A stretch of DNA of 64,000 bases from Ananas comosus. Its lineage: Eukaryota; Streptophyta; Magnoliopsida; Poales; Bromeliaceae. A program made the position numbers and the translations under genes. How positions within the stretch are numbered: position 1 is the first letter of the stretch; the number at the start of each line of letters is the position of its first letter. Location: the NCBI RefSeq assembly GCF_001540865.1, contig NC_033621.1:19283125-19347124 (forward strand). The letters are read 5' to 3'. Positions 33,719 to 44,715 of the stretch are shown piece by piece. A model generated the notes under the pieces. That model was not told where the DNA came from. It made no database searches and saw only the letters and a program-made list of their open reading frames with translations.

Positions 33719-34774
33719 TGTTGGATTTTATCCAATAATAAATTTTGATGATAACAAACAAATATTGGATTTAATTTGTCATTTAGCAATTTCAGGTTAT
33801 AGTTGAATTTAAAGTGGCTCAAGCAGAACCGGAATTGATCAAAGGTAACCATTCAATCAAATTGTTCAAATTGGCCCGGACAAGATCAAATTGTACCAAA
33901 TTGGATGCAAATGCCACAACAATAATTTGGAGGACTTCTTTACAATTTATCGGATTTGAGCTGGCCAACCTAGTCAAGTTAACCAACTGGCGTTTTGGGT
34001 TTGATTTGAGCTTAATGTCAAATTAGCCATTATTTTAATATGCTATGGAAGTGATTTTATGTATGGTATAAATTCAAACATGATTTTATTATGGTATGAA
34101 TTTGAAAATGTGAAACATAATATAAATGTATTTTACAAGTTTGGTATTATTTCAAAAGCTTTTACAAATGTGGAATGAATTCAAAAAGTTTTCATTTGTA
34201 GTATTAATTTAAAAAGATTTTACAAATTTGGTATAATTTCAAATGAGCTTTTCAATATAGTAATATTTCAAATGAGTTTTGCAAATGTAGTATGAATTCA
34301 AATTTATTTTGGAATTAATTCAAATACATTTGCAAATATGGTTAAAATTAAAATTGAAATCAATTATGATTTAATTATGCTTTTGTTCCATTTTTGAAAT
34401 GATGGCTAGTGTATTTAAAGGGAGGCTTGGATGTTGTTTGTATACAATTTCAGAAAAATTCTCTAAGTCCTAATTGTTCATTGATTTGTAATTGTGAGCT
34501 TCTTGAAAAATTGTAAAAGAAGTTTTGTGTGATTGTAAGCGGCTTTGGTCTTGCCCTGTTCAAAAGGCCAAGTGATAGTAAAATCGGTACCTCGAGGAGA
34601 AGAAGAACCGGACTGGAGTAGGCAGAAGGGCCGAACCAGGATAAATCATCTGTGTTATCTGAGTTTGATTTTCTTCTTTTATTTGGTTGTGCAATTTTTA
34701 TCTGGATTTAATTTTACTTGAGTTTTTAGTTGTCAACTAATTCACCCCCCCTCTTAGTTGCCATTTGTTCCTTT
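33719..34774 (+). repeat. Copia 3' LTR
   Basis: It starts TGTTGGATTTTATCC and ends at 'ttcctt', losing the final 'ca' found in the left LTR, then passes directly into a gypsy LTR fragment. Confidence 0.85.
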
Positions 34775-35262
34775 AGGAGGGAGTGGAATGAGAGCAAGAG
34801 AGAGGGAGGTGGTCCCCTATACTCTCTATTGTAACAATATCCCAACAGCCCCCTCCACTTTTGCCTCTGTGCACTGCCCTCACTGGGCAGAATTCGCGCG
34901 GAGAGACCGGTTTCCCGGACCTGGGACCGGTCCCCGAGAGCGGGATTTTCAGGACTTAGCCAAATTTCTGGCTTTCTCGCTGGGTTCGCGTTCGGGGACC
35001 GGTCTCTCCCTACCAGGGACCGGTTGCATCAAGAATCCCTGCAACCCCCAGCCTCGGGGACCGGTCTCTCCCTGCCAGGGACCGGTCCCCGAGAGCAACT
35101 TTTGCCCAGTGCAAGTTTTGCACTATTTGCTCTCATGGACTCGCCTCTAAGGCACCTTTGGTGATTAAAACATCTTCGGCCTTTCCGAAGCTCACCAACA
35201 CGACCCTTGGTCGATTTTAAACGAAGTCTAACTCTCGTATTTCGATAATTCACTTCTTTACA
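34775..35262 (-). mobile_element. Gypsy LTR fragment with ACCGGT pairs
   Basis: The GA-rich start, 'ctctgtgcactgccc', six ACCGGT sites (34906, 34926, 34998, 35019, 35060, 35081) and a terminal 'cttctttaca' at 35262 correspond to the last part of a minus-oriented LTR of the gypsy family. The remainder is not found on the other side of the copia element, so it was lost or the assembly is broken there. Confidence 0.65.
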
Positions 35263-35303
35263 TATATATAGAGAAAGAAAGAGAGAGAGAGAGAGAGAGA
35301 GAG
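35263..35303. repeat. (TA)n(GA)n microsatellite
   Basis: A short TA run passes into about 14 GA units directly at the LTR end. Confidence 0.85.
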
Positions 35304-35413
35304 TAGATTGTGTGCTATTAGGGGCATGGATTTGAGGATCCTTAATTAAGGTGCCATAGATGCATAATGGCTTTTGATTTCTACATACATGTAGAGATGA
35401 ATCTCTCCTCTTC
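35304..35413. other. Short spacer
   Basis: No feature is recognised. Confidence 0.4.
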
Positions 35414-38400
35414 TGTAAGGACTAAGATTTTGGTAGTGTAGCTAAACTCTCTGTTGATGATGTTTTTGTGTGTAATTTAATTACATAAGCACTCGTTAAG
35501 TTTCAGGAGAAAACGAGTTAGGATGGAGAAGTTACGCGATCATTACTAATCACTTAAAGTGAATAGTATCTCCGATTTTTCGGAGAAGCCAATGAGTGAA
35601 GATGGCTTCTGGCGCGTATTGGACTCCGTTTATAGTGATCCAATAGCTCGTTTTCAATTGTTCGACTATGCTGGACCCAATGACACTGACGGATTTGGAT
35701 TTTGATGCATGATTTTCGAGAAATAGGAGTTTTATCGAAAAGAGGGTTTTTGTTCTTTGCTGTTCGTGCATTATAAAACTCCTTGTGCTCCGTGCATGTG
35801 ACCTGGAGTAGGGTGAGGGATGTTTCGGGTACCTACTAGTGGAAGGGAATTCAAATTTGAATTTGAATTTAAGGTTTATTGGGTTTACACATATGTTTAT
35901 ATGTGGTGTATGGAATAATTGGAGAGATGATGGGTTTTGTCGCAAATCGGCGACCTTATCGGGCGAAACAAAATCGTGAGTTTGATGCCCCGGTCGTGCT
36001 GAACGTGCTAGCGCAGTCCGTTTGTAAATCCGACGGACGGATCGCCATATATTGCGCATTAACCGAGGATGGGTCGAATTTATGTTTTTGGTATTTCGCG
36101 TGAAACTCTCTATATTTTATGCGTGAAATTCCTTGTATTTCTGAGGGCTAATGCGTGGGGTTGTCATACACACGCGGTCTGGATCACAGCGTGAATACCA
36201 CACTTTGGAGGGAGGTACACGCAAAGTTGGCAAGCTTTAAGATGATTCTTCAGGGTGAATACCCTAACCCTAGGCCTAGCAACCTCAGCTGAACCCCTAG
36301 CCACCGACCTCTCCTCCTGCTCATCTCCATGCATGCAGCAGCCGCCGCCGCCAACCTGCCGCGGCCTGCCAAAGTGGCCGTGAAGCCTTTCTTCCTCTCC
36401 TCCTCTCCACCTTCCTTCACCCCTACCCGAGGTCAAACTGGATGAGTCTCACCCTCGGGCCCCCTCTCTGTCAGTGGATGCGACCTCCGGTGACCTCCCT
36501 GCCGGTCGCCGCCGTTCCCGCGCACCGCCGTCGCTGTCGTCCTGGTAGCTGGCGACCAAATCAAACCGTCTCGGGCTGAGACAGATCCGGCACCTCCGCC
36601 GCACACCGCCGTCACTCGGGGCCACCTCGTTCATTCTTCCCGACCCTCGGCGACCTGCCCCCGCCGGTCACTGTCGTCCCTGCGCACTGCCGTCACCACC
36701 TGGGTGACCTGCGGCCAACCTAGAGCTGGTGTGGGCGGAGGGTGTGTCATCCCCTTGCCTCGTGCGTCGCTGCTGCTTAGGACCGGCCGCGTTGCCTTCC
36801 TGCGAACTCCGGCGACACCGAGGCCGTCGGCCGTCGCCCCCGAGGCCGTCGGCCGTCGCTTTTGCTTCCTGTGGCCGCCCAGGCTTTGTGCAGGCCGAGG
36901 CAGAGCCACCCTGGCCTCCGCACGCTGCCACCGCCCAACGTCAAATGCGCCGCCCTCCCTCGGCCCCCGGTGACCGATCGTCGTTGCCTCATCGCTCCCC
37001 TGGCCGCTGCCCGGTCGCAGTTGCCTTTCAAACCCGAGCCGAGCTGCACGGGTTGGATCTCCTTCGCTGCGCTACCGGCCTCCTCCCGCCAATGGCCAGT
37101 GCATGCCCGAGCCCCCTCTGACCGGCCGCGACCTTCCCCTGCTGGAGTGCCCACCGTCCGGCCACTGTTGGCCACCCTCGTGCTCCAGCTTGCTTCGATA
37201 AGGCTGTTGCTATTTTCTGTGCACTGTTTGGGATTCCGGTCACCTTTTCGGCCACCCGGAGACACCTCGACACCCCTAGAAGTGAGCACGATGATCTTTG
37301 ATCTGTGCCGAACATCGTGCTCACCTCCATTTGGGTCAACGAGGCCCCTGTGTGCGTATTAAATGCAGTTTTGGCACTGTACGTGCGGTTTCGCTGAAGT
37401 TACTGTCGCTCGTGTGCTTGCCACAGTGGCCGGCTGTGCTCCGAAGTGTGAGCACGGCCTTTGGCACATCAAGACCTGATAGTAGGTGCCCCGGTCAGGC
37501 TTGAGGGTTCTCGGTTTGCGCTGTCGGGGTGTAAAACCTCGAAAACTACATGAAATAAGGTGATATTATGTTGTCACAGGAGTTTCTTGGCAATTGTACA
37601 CTTTGTGGTAGCTGTTAGCAGCGTGTGCAGGCAGTGGGTGACCTCTGGACTGATTATCCAAGGCCCCAGGCCTTTGCGGAGATCGAAAATTAATTTTCGG
37701 TGCGTTTATCGGCAAAATCCGCCGACGGAACTCGTTTTCGGTTCAGAATTCTCCCGACGGTGCCTCGCGATAATTTGTGTCATTGCTGAGCCTTGTTGGC
37801 TGGTCACCCGTGTCGTTTTGAGGGTTCGTAAACGACGGGTGAGCGTTGGTGGGTTCCGGTGTTGAATTGGACACTTCCGGGAACCCGGATCGAAATGATT
37901 ATTCGACGATAATCGTTTCAATGTGAGTTAGTGTATTTGTTGCCAAATCACACGAATTTATGTGTTTAGTGGCAGCGGGTGACTCGTAGCACGAGTCGGT
38001 GAGTTCCGGAATAGTTCGTGGGTCCCGACGGAGTCCCGGTGCGATTTCCGGGACTTCCGGCGTGTTACGGCAATCGGTTTTGAAAAACCGATTTTCGTAG
38101 GGTTAGTGGTTCGTGATTGTGGGTTGGATACTAATCCGGTGGACCCTTTGTAGGTCCGGTTGACTTTCTTCCGCAGCCAGGAGATCAGTGCTACGTACGT
38201 ACAGGTGGGTACTTCGACCCGAAGTCGGTACAGTGGTGCACGCTCGGTGACATTCCTTTCACTTCTTCCTCATTATTATTATTGCATATTATATATTGAG
38301 CCTTGCACCCATGTTGTTTCTGTTATACCCTACTCGGTTGTTTACATGTTTAGTATCATGAGTAGGAGTAGAGTAGATTTATTTACATGTGATATCTATG

Positions 38401-39919
38401 ACCTAATTAGTCGGTTCTTGTATCTCGTATCCGTGACCTTGTTTGTCGGCTTATTGCATTGTTATCGTGACTTATTTGGTCGGTTGGATTATTTGATGAC
38501 CTATACGGTCGGTATACCCTGAGAGGTAGGATTGTCGGCTAGTGGCTGACGGTTACTTCTGGATCATACCGATGTATGATGTGACATCCTTGTGACCTAT
38601 TGGTCGGTTCATGTGTATATAGATGTTAGTTGACATTGAGTGGTCGATACTTCTATATCTTCGATAGGATGTTGAGTTGTTCTATTCTAGTTGACCTAAG
38701 TGGTCGGTACTTGCATTCCTTACAGTTCAATGACCTATTGGTTAATATGCCCCGAGGGGCGGTGATTGTCGGCTAGTTGCCGACGGTTGGCTATTGAGCA
38801 TATTAGCATCGATCGCCACTGCTCGTACGCATTTCACGAACACCAGCGGTTTGGCCACCACAAGAGGGTGTTCTTTTTCGGAAAAGAAGTTGGGAGTGCC
38901 AGCCCGTGAGCCAGGAGCTTTATGCTAGGGTTATATGCTTTCAGGCATAGGAGCTTTATGCTAGGGTCATTTGCCTTTCAGACCCAGGAGCTTATGCTAG
39001 GGTCGTATACAGGTTGGAGCAGTTCTGGCACAAGCTTGAGGTGTTGCTTACCAATATGGCTGTTTCAGATTGGGTATTTTTGGACTTGTCGTCCGGTTGA
39101 TGCATACATACAGTAGCGGTAGTTGTTCATTTATACATATCTTGTTCGTTTATTATTGTTGCTACTGTATTATCCTTACCCATGCTTTTGTTTATTCTCC
39201 GTGACTGGTGAGTACCCCTCGCCCTCGTCGGCTTGCGATACCCACTGGGAGGGGAGACATGTGTACATGTTCTCACCCCCCACCCCCTTTCAGGTGACAT
39301 TGCTTGTCCGAGTCGGGACGGTTCGTGAGGCGCGCATCTTAGCGATCAATAGAGCTACCGACCCGTTGTATTGGTTAAATTCCTTAACTTGCTTTCTTAA
39401 AATAATTGACTTAGCTAATATGGTTCAGTTGGCTTTTATTTATTTGAATAAATGTGATTTCGTGAATGTAATAAAGAACTTATGGTTTTCTATGTGATGA
39501 AAATGATTTTCTACCCCTCGTGGTAGTGAGTTTTAAGGAAAAATGGTTTCCATGTGGAAAACGGTTTTTAAAAAGTTTTTCTTGATTTTCATGACTTAGC
39601 GTTTTAAAACAAGTTTCCGGATGGGAAATATTGTAAACTAATAGTTGTGGAATTATGGATAAATTCTGAATGTGAATGTGAATGGTGTATGAGTGTGTGT
39701 ATGTTCATATGTGGTGGTTGTATCATGTATTTTGTATCTTGTACTTGTGCGACGTCATGCAAATACAGGGGAGACTCTGTTCGTGTGAATAGTGGACTCT
39801 CTGTATTTGTGGCGTATCTGGCATACCACTAGGGGGTCAGGTTTTTCAAAAAAAATAAAAAAAAAATTTGGGCACTTCCGCTTTACTTTTAAATAACAAA
39901 GGGACCCCGGGGCATGACA
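35414..39919 (+). mobile_element. Probable long gypsy-type LTR (about 4.5 kb), plus orientation
   Basis: The right end is GGGACCCCGGGGCATGACA at 39919, the same ending as the smaller family LTRs (GGGGCGTGACA). Inside, 'gatacccactgggaggggagac' and the repeated 'tgacctatt(a)ggtcggt' words at about 38400-38780 occupy the position of related landmarks in the other LTRs. The left border is a guess: TGTAAGGAC at 35414, preceded by TCTTC, with TCTCC after 39919. A 1 kb GC-rich block (36270-37300) lies inside. The many frames there are compositional, not genes. Confidence 0.4.
36270..37300. other. GC-rich block inside the long LTR
   Basis: The stretch is rich in CCGCCG, CGGCC and CACCGCC words, with open frames on both strands in five phases. 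That pattern reflects base composition, and no domain is seen. Confidence 0.6.
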
Positions 39920-40345
39920 TCTCCAGATTTCTCTCTCGCGTGCGTATTTCTCTTCGATCAACTTCTCTACTCTTCATTGACTAGTGGATCATAAAGGATT
40001 GCTAGCACCGTCCAGATGGTTCGTGACTCATCCAGTTCGTGAGACGAATATCGATTGGGTATGGCCGATTCTGTGTGGATATGCGTAGAAGCCGAGCACA
40101 TGCGCGGCTAATCGGAACTTCTATTCATCATATTCAGTTTCAACCGTACTGTAGATCAAGAGACCTTAACTGCTCTATCGCAAGATTAATTTTTTTTGCG
40201 TACTAACATGAGAATGATCCGCCGACGTTGATTGATTTCTTGGATTTCGGTTTTCATATGTGATATGCATTTAGCTTCTAAAAAATTTTAAAAGTGCAAA
40301 ACTATTTTTCGTTGCGTTTTTCCTTTGTGCCGGTAATTTCTAACA
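39920..40345 (+). mobile_element. Copia-type LTR 3' end fragment
   Basis: It ends 'tttcgttgcgtttttccttt', 'gtgccggtaatttcTAACA' at 40345. This resembles the end of plant copia LTRs with TGTTAG...CTAACA termini. It is similar, in inverted orientation, to the LTR end at 41263. The left part is cut by the long LTR. Confidence 0.5.
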
Positions 40346-41262
40346 ATAACACCATGATAATAGCAATAAAGCACACTTACCTTAATATCAATTCTAAAAT
40401 TAAAGCATTGGATCAAACCCAACGATTTAGGCCTATTTCAATAAATACTCTAAGTTTAAAACATTGCGAGCTTAATGAAATTTTCATCAAATTTAATATA
40501 ATTTCTAATTTAGTAGATGTTAATCAAAATAACCAGATTTGATATTTATTCTGTAGATTAAGAGAAAAGGTGGGACCCATTTTTTACCCTAAAATATGGA
40601 GAGGGCTTGAATCCCACGGGGATTAATAGTAGTTATAGATTATAGATGGTAGTGTAAATATTAGATATGCATGCTAGAGGCATATGCTATGTGAAATGTA
40701 TCTTATTACTTATGTATGGAATATGAATAAATGCATACATGTGATAAATGTAGGTTGCATTCTCTAGAAATAGTAGAGAACTCAACATGTGAATATAGAG
40801 AACCTAGTGTCATTGAACATAGGTGGTAGGATGACCACTTGACATGAATAACTCTAAACCTAGAGAGGTTGACACATAGGGTAGAACATATAGACCCTTG
40901 ACGAGGCCGTGAAAGTGGCGATTCCACTACTATGATTAGGGCATGAAATGGAGATGGCGATTCCATTGCCCGGCACCCAATAAATGCGGCGATTCCGCAT
41001 GTTGTGGATTTATGGCTAAGTGGTGTAGCAATTCCGTAGCCCAATGCCAAGATGAGGGCGGCGATTCCACCGGTGATTGACTCAAGAGTGAGTCAGGTGA
41101 CATGACTATAATGGGGAACCTAGTGAGTAAATATACTTTACATCACACAAGTAGGTTGCATGATCATGATTGAGGCATAAGCTTGTTATTTCCTATATGA
41201 TTATATATTAAACTAACCCATGCTTGTGTTTCCTCCTTTGGACCTAGTGGGTCGACCTTTTT
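40346..41262. other. Unassigned segment with five spaced hairpin words
   Basis: No gene is seen. From 40915 to 41070 there are five GGCGATTCC-type words starting at 40917, 40956, 40988, 41027 and 41060. The first three have complementary flanks (gtGG..CCac, atGG..CCat, gcGG..CCgc). The end, 'ggacctagtgggtcgac' near 41240, resembles a landmark of the gypsy LTRs ('gacctagtgggtaagtcgg' at 63738), so the segment may be a degraded LTR. Confidence 0.5.
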
Positions 41263-42237
41263 GTTAGAAAATTGCGTAAAATAAAAAATGCAACGGAAAA
41301 AAAAATCAAACAAATTTGATTTTTAAAAACTCTTGAGATCCAATCTCAAAACCACGCAATTAGGATCCCTCGGGTTCTTTAAGATTAAAGGAGAAAAGCA
41401 AGATCCAATCTTTACCTTTGCGTGGGTAGATCTTCACCTTAATTTGATGATCGTCGAATTAGGTTTTCTTGAAACCGCACACGCATCCGGGCTCTATAGG
41501 TATCCACACGAGGTTGGTGATTTGATCGATATCCTCACCGAGGTGCTAGCTCCCTTACAAAGGACGTCCTTCTTGCTAGAAGATGGAAGAGAGAGGATAA
41601 GAAAAATGACGGCTAGGGTTTTCTAATATACGGGAAAAGGATAAGAAAAATGACGGCTAGGGTTTTCTAAAAACTCCCGTATATTATATATAGAGATATA
41701 ATGACGGCTAGGGTTTTCTAAAAACTCCCGTATATTATATATAGAGATATAATCCTCTTTTTAATAATATAATGATCATTAAGGATAAGTACAAATCTAG
41801 ATTTAAATTTATCATTTCCTTAATTGGTTAGATCGATCAAATCCTAATTTGATTCGACTTAAACTTTATCTTAATTTGATCAAATCAAATTAATAATACA
41901 ATATTTGCACATAAGTCCTCTCATATTTACTAACTATTAGTAAGTCCTCTCTTGTAACATTTACACTTTAATACCACTAATTTGTGATAATTATAAATTG
42001 TCCAATTATCAATATATTGACAATTAGGTCCTCCGATGATTCAAATATCGCGATCTAACTATCCGATCAGTCACAACCACTTATGTGTGTGATCCCATGG
42101 TTCTATTCTATCTGGTAGTGAGATATATTTTGATCACTACCAACAATATCACTGAAACTCCTTTCAATGGATCGGAACAATTCCAACTCAGTCCAATGAG
42201 AATTATCGATTATCTAGATAATTCTTATGAGTCTCAC
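41263..42237 (-). mobile_element. Copia-type LTR fragment interrupted by the gypsy element
   Basis: It begins TGTTAGAAAATTGCG, the inverted counterpart of '...TTTCTAACA' at 40345. After the gypsy element the text continues at 52038 ('aatccactagtgacgcctag'), giving the pre-insertion sequence 'gagtctcac-aatccactagtg'. It has two overlapping short tandem duplications at 41596-41755 (units of about 43 and 52 bp, 'atgacggctagggttttcta'). The far end lies near 52075. Confidence 0.5.
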
Positions 42238-44662
42238 TGTCACGCCCCGGGACCAAGCGAAAGCCCGCCCGGCGCGTGTCCAGATCTGCCGTACGTCTAA
42301 AACATATAAGGCGTCCAAAATAAAGCGGTAAATAAAGCAATAATACAAGGAGATCTAGTGATATCAGAGCATTGTACAACTAGTTAGTTCTATAACAAGG
42401 AAAGAACATAAAACTGATAATCCACCAAATAAGAACATAAAGTAAGTGCAATAGGAATCCCATAACAAGTGCTAAACAAAGTACAAGGTGGTCTCTCTAT
42501 ACATGGTACAAAATCTCTCCCTCTCTCTAATACAAATAAAGAAGGAGTAACCACCTAGCGCAAAAGAACTCTCTCCCGAGCAAGCTATGCGACACTCTTG
42601 CCGCGATCCCGTGCCTCCGCTGGTGCCGAAGGCTCTGAAAAGGAAACATAGAAACAGGGGCGTAAGAACTATTGAATAATAGTTCCCAGTGGGCAATTAC
42701 TGACTTCAGTGAAATGCGCCACTAGGCCCAACTACAACAAAAAGGGGGTCAGTGTACAAGTATAAGCCAAAGCGATAAAACAACTAGAAAATAAATATGA
42801 ATACTATCCATCCATGATGTCTCTACTTAGCATGACTTGCATAAGTAAGAAGGCAACTACTACAAGTATGTGCACAAGAGTATCCAACATGCAAATGCAT
42901 AAGTATGCAACTAACCCAATACCCACAATGTAAATAGTAAAGGTGTCATTGTTTACTATTCTAGTCGATGTCCACTTGTCACTTTAACTGTTTAAAGTTC
43001 AACTCTAATAAGACCCACCTGAAGGCTGTCTGGCATATGACCCACCCGAAGGCTGTCTGGCTTTACCGTGCCTAATGGCCCCGTGGTAGTCAACATCCCC
43101 ACCCTAGGAATGAGCCTTTCCCACGGCAATCCACTTCGGCGCCCAATCCCGCACGGCGAACATATCGCGATGGCCAACTCCGGAGTGCCGGTTTGTAGGG
43201 AGCGACCCTCACAAGCATGTGCGAATGAGCACAATGGTAAGCATGCATACGATCCGACACAAATACCAAGTCCTCATGAGTAATACATGGAATATATAAC
43301 ATATCTCATAGGCCTATCTCTATGTCATCATGTTGCAGTTTCATAGTTTACTAGTTTCAAATGCCTCTTTATGACACTTTTGTTCAACAAGTCTAAGCAT
43401 GATAATTATGTTTATAATGCATAATTCTAGTCATTTCCATTATACATAATGAGTTCCCAACTCGCAACAAGAACCACTCCTCTCATGCATGCTACCAACA
43501 CATATAACTCTACTATATAGAGTGAAAATTTTATGATACATAAGGCATGCATGTTAAGTGTTCTAAAATTCTTATAAATCATAAATAGCATGGATTTGCA
43601 CTTAGAAATACTTTACGACGAGTATAGAAAGCATAGGGGCCATTTTGCCCCGTGTTCAAGAAGCCAAACCCACCAAAACACTCGCGATCCTTCGTAAGCT
43701 CCGACGAAGGTGTCGACTAGCCTCCTAGCACCCTAGAGATGTAGGAACAAGGGTCAAACAAACGTAACGAACAACCACAAGGTTGATCATTAACCATCTC
43801 AAGCTAGGGTTGGGAAAAACTCACCTCAAGTGAAAAACCCTCTCTTAATCTTCAAATGGGAGGTAGAGGTCTTCCAATCTAACCTATATAAAGGTTCCAA
43901 ACCATTCCAATGAGATCAAGAAGCCTCAAATCAAGAATCCCCAAATCTAACCCTAAAATCCAAAATCTAGGGTTTAAACAAGCAAAAAGCCCCAAAACTA
44001 AGATCTAGAGGAAGGAACCTTGCCACTTACCTCTAGGATGCTCCAATCCAAGCTCAAAATCTTCTAGGGTTGAAGATTGATCCACCACAAAGCTCCAAAA
44101 GCAAGCTCCAAGCCTCCAAAGGTGAGAAATGAGGAAGAAGATGGTGCTCCAAGGCCTCCAAGCAAGCTCCTCTCCTCTCCTTCTCCTTCTTCTCCTTCCC
44201 TTTCTCTCTCTAGAAGTGTAGGGAGAGTGTGAGGGAGAGAAAATGAGAGTGAGAGGGGGAAGAGAGGCTGCCTAAAGCCTCTAAGGTAACAAAATCCACT
44301 TAGGCCCCTCAAAAATCCACTCTGTGCACTGCCCGGTCTGGGCCGCTCACGCGCTGAGGGACCGGTCTCTCCCTGCCAGGGACCGGTCTCTCGGCTCGTC
44401 CCGCAAAACCAGCGTTCGGGAACCGGTCTCTCACAGCCAGGGACCGGTTGCCTCAAGCCCTGTCGCAGCACTGTGCTGAGGGGACCGGTCTCTCATATCA
44501 GGGGTCGGTCCTCGAGAGTGAAAACTCTCAGGACTTGCCAAAACTCTAGAGATCGAACTTTTAGGCCGGTATACATCGACGGCCCTCCACCAAGTGTGGA
44601 AAAGTTCGGAATACATATCGAACACTCGAACCTCGCAATTTGCAAAGGTCCAGTGTGCTACA
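42238..44662 (-). repeat. 3' LTR of the gypsy element
   Basis: 2425 bp, TGTCACGCCCCGGGACC to CAGTGTGCTACA. Its element-proximal part carries six ACCGGT-type sites at 44361, 44382, 44422, 44443, 44484 and 44505. Confidence 0.93.
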
Positions 44663-44674
44663 TTCACCCCTCCT
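44663..44674 (-). other. Gypsy polypurine tract
   Basis: Read on the minus strand the 12 bases before the 3' LTR are AGGAGGGGTGAA. Confidence 0.75.
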
Positions 44675-44715
44675 AAAAAGGAGTTTCGTCTGCGAAACTC
44701 GAATGCTAACATACC

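Larger units (their letters stand above)
28616..34774 (+). mobile_element. Ty1/copia element, gag-only, with duplicated gag region
   Basis: Left LTR 28616-29628 (missing its first about 43 bp), primer-binding site 29631-29643, two tandem gag segments, purine tract 33706-33717, right LTR 33719-34774. No reverse transcriptase, RNase H or integrase is present; only the first residues of the protease survive after each gag. The duplicated internal unit meets at a single N (31622). No target duplication could be read because both outer ends are frayed. Confidence 0.85.

Noticed and set aside
36164..37362. Ten or more overlapping frames suggesting a GC-rich gene
   Set aside because: All are in the GC-rich block within an LTR-like sequence; none shows a recognisable fold or splice pattern.
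43992..44471. 135-codon frame repeated identically at 51434-51841
   Set aside because: It is LTR sequence present in both LTRs and reads through the ACCGGT array; it is not a protein gene.
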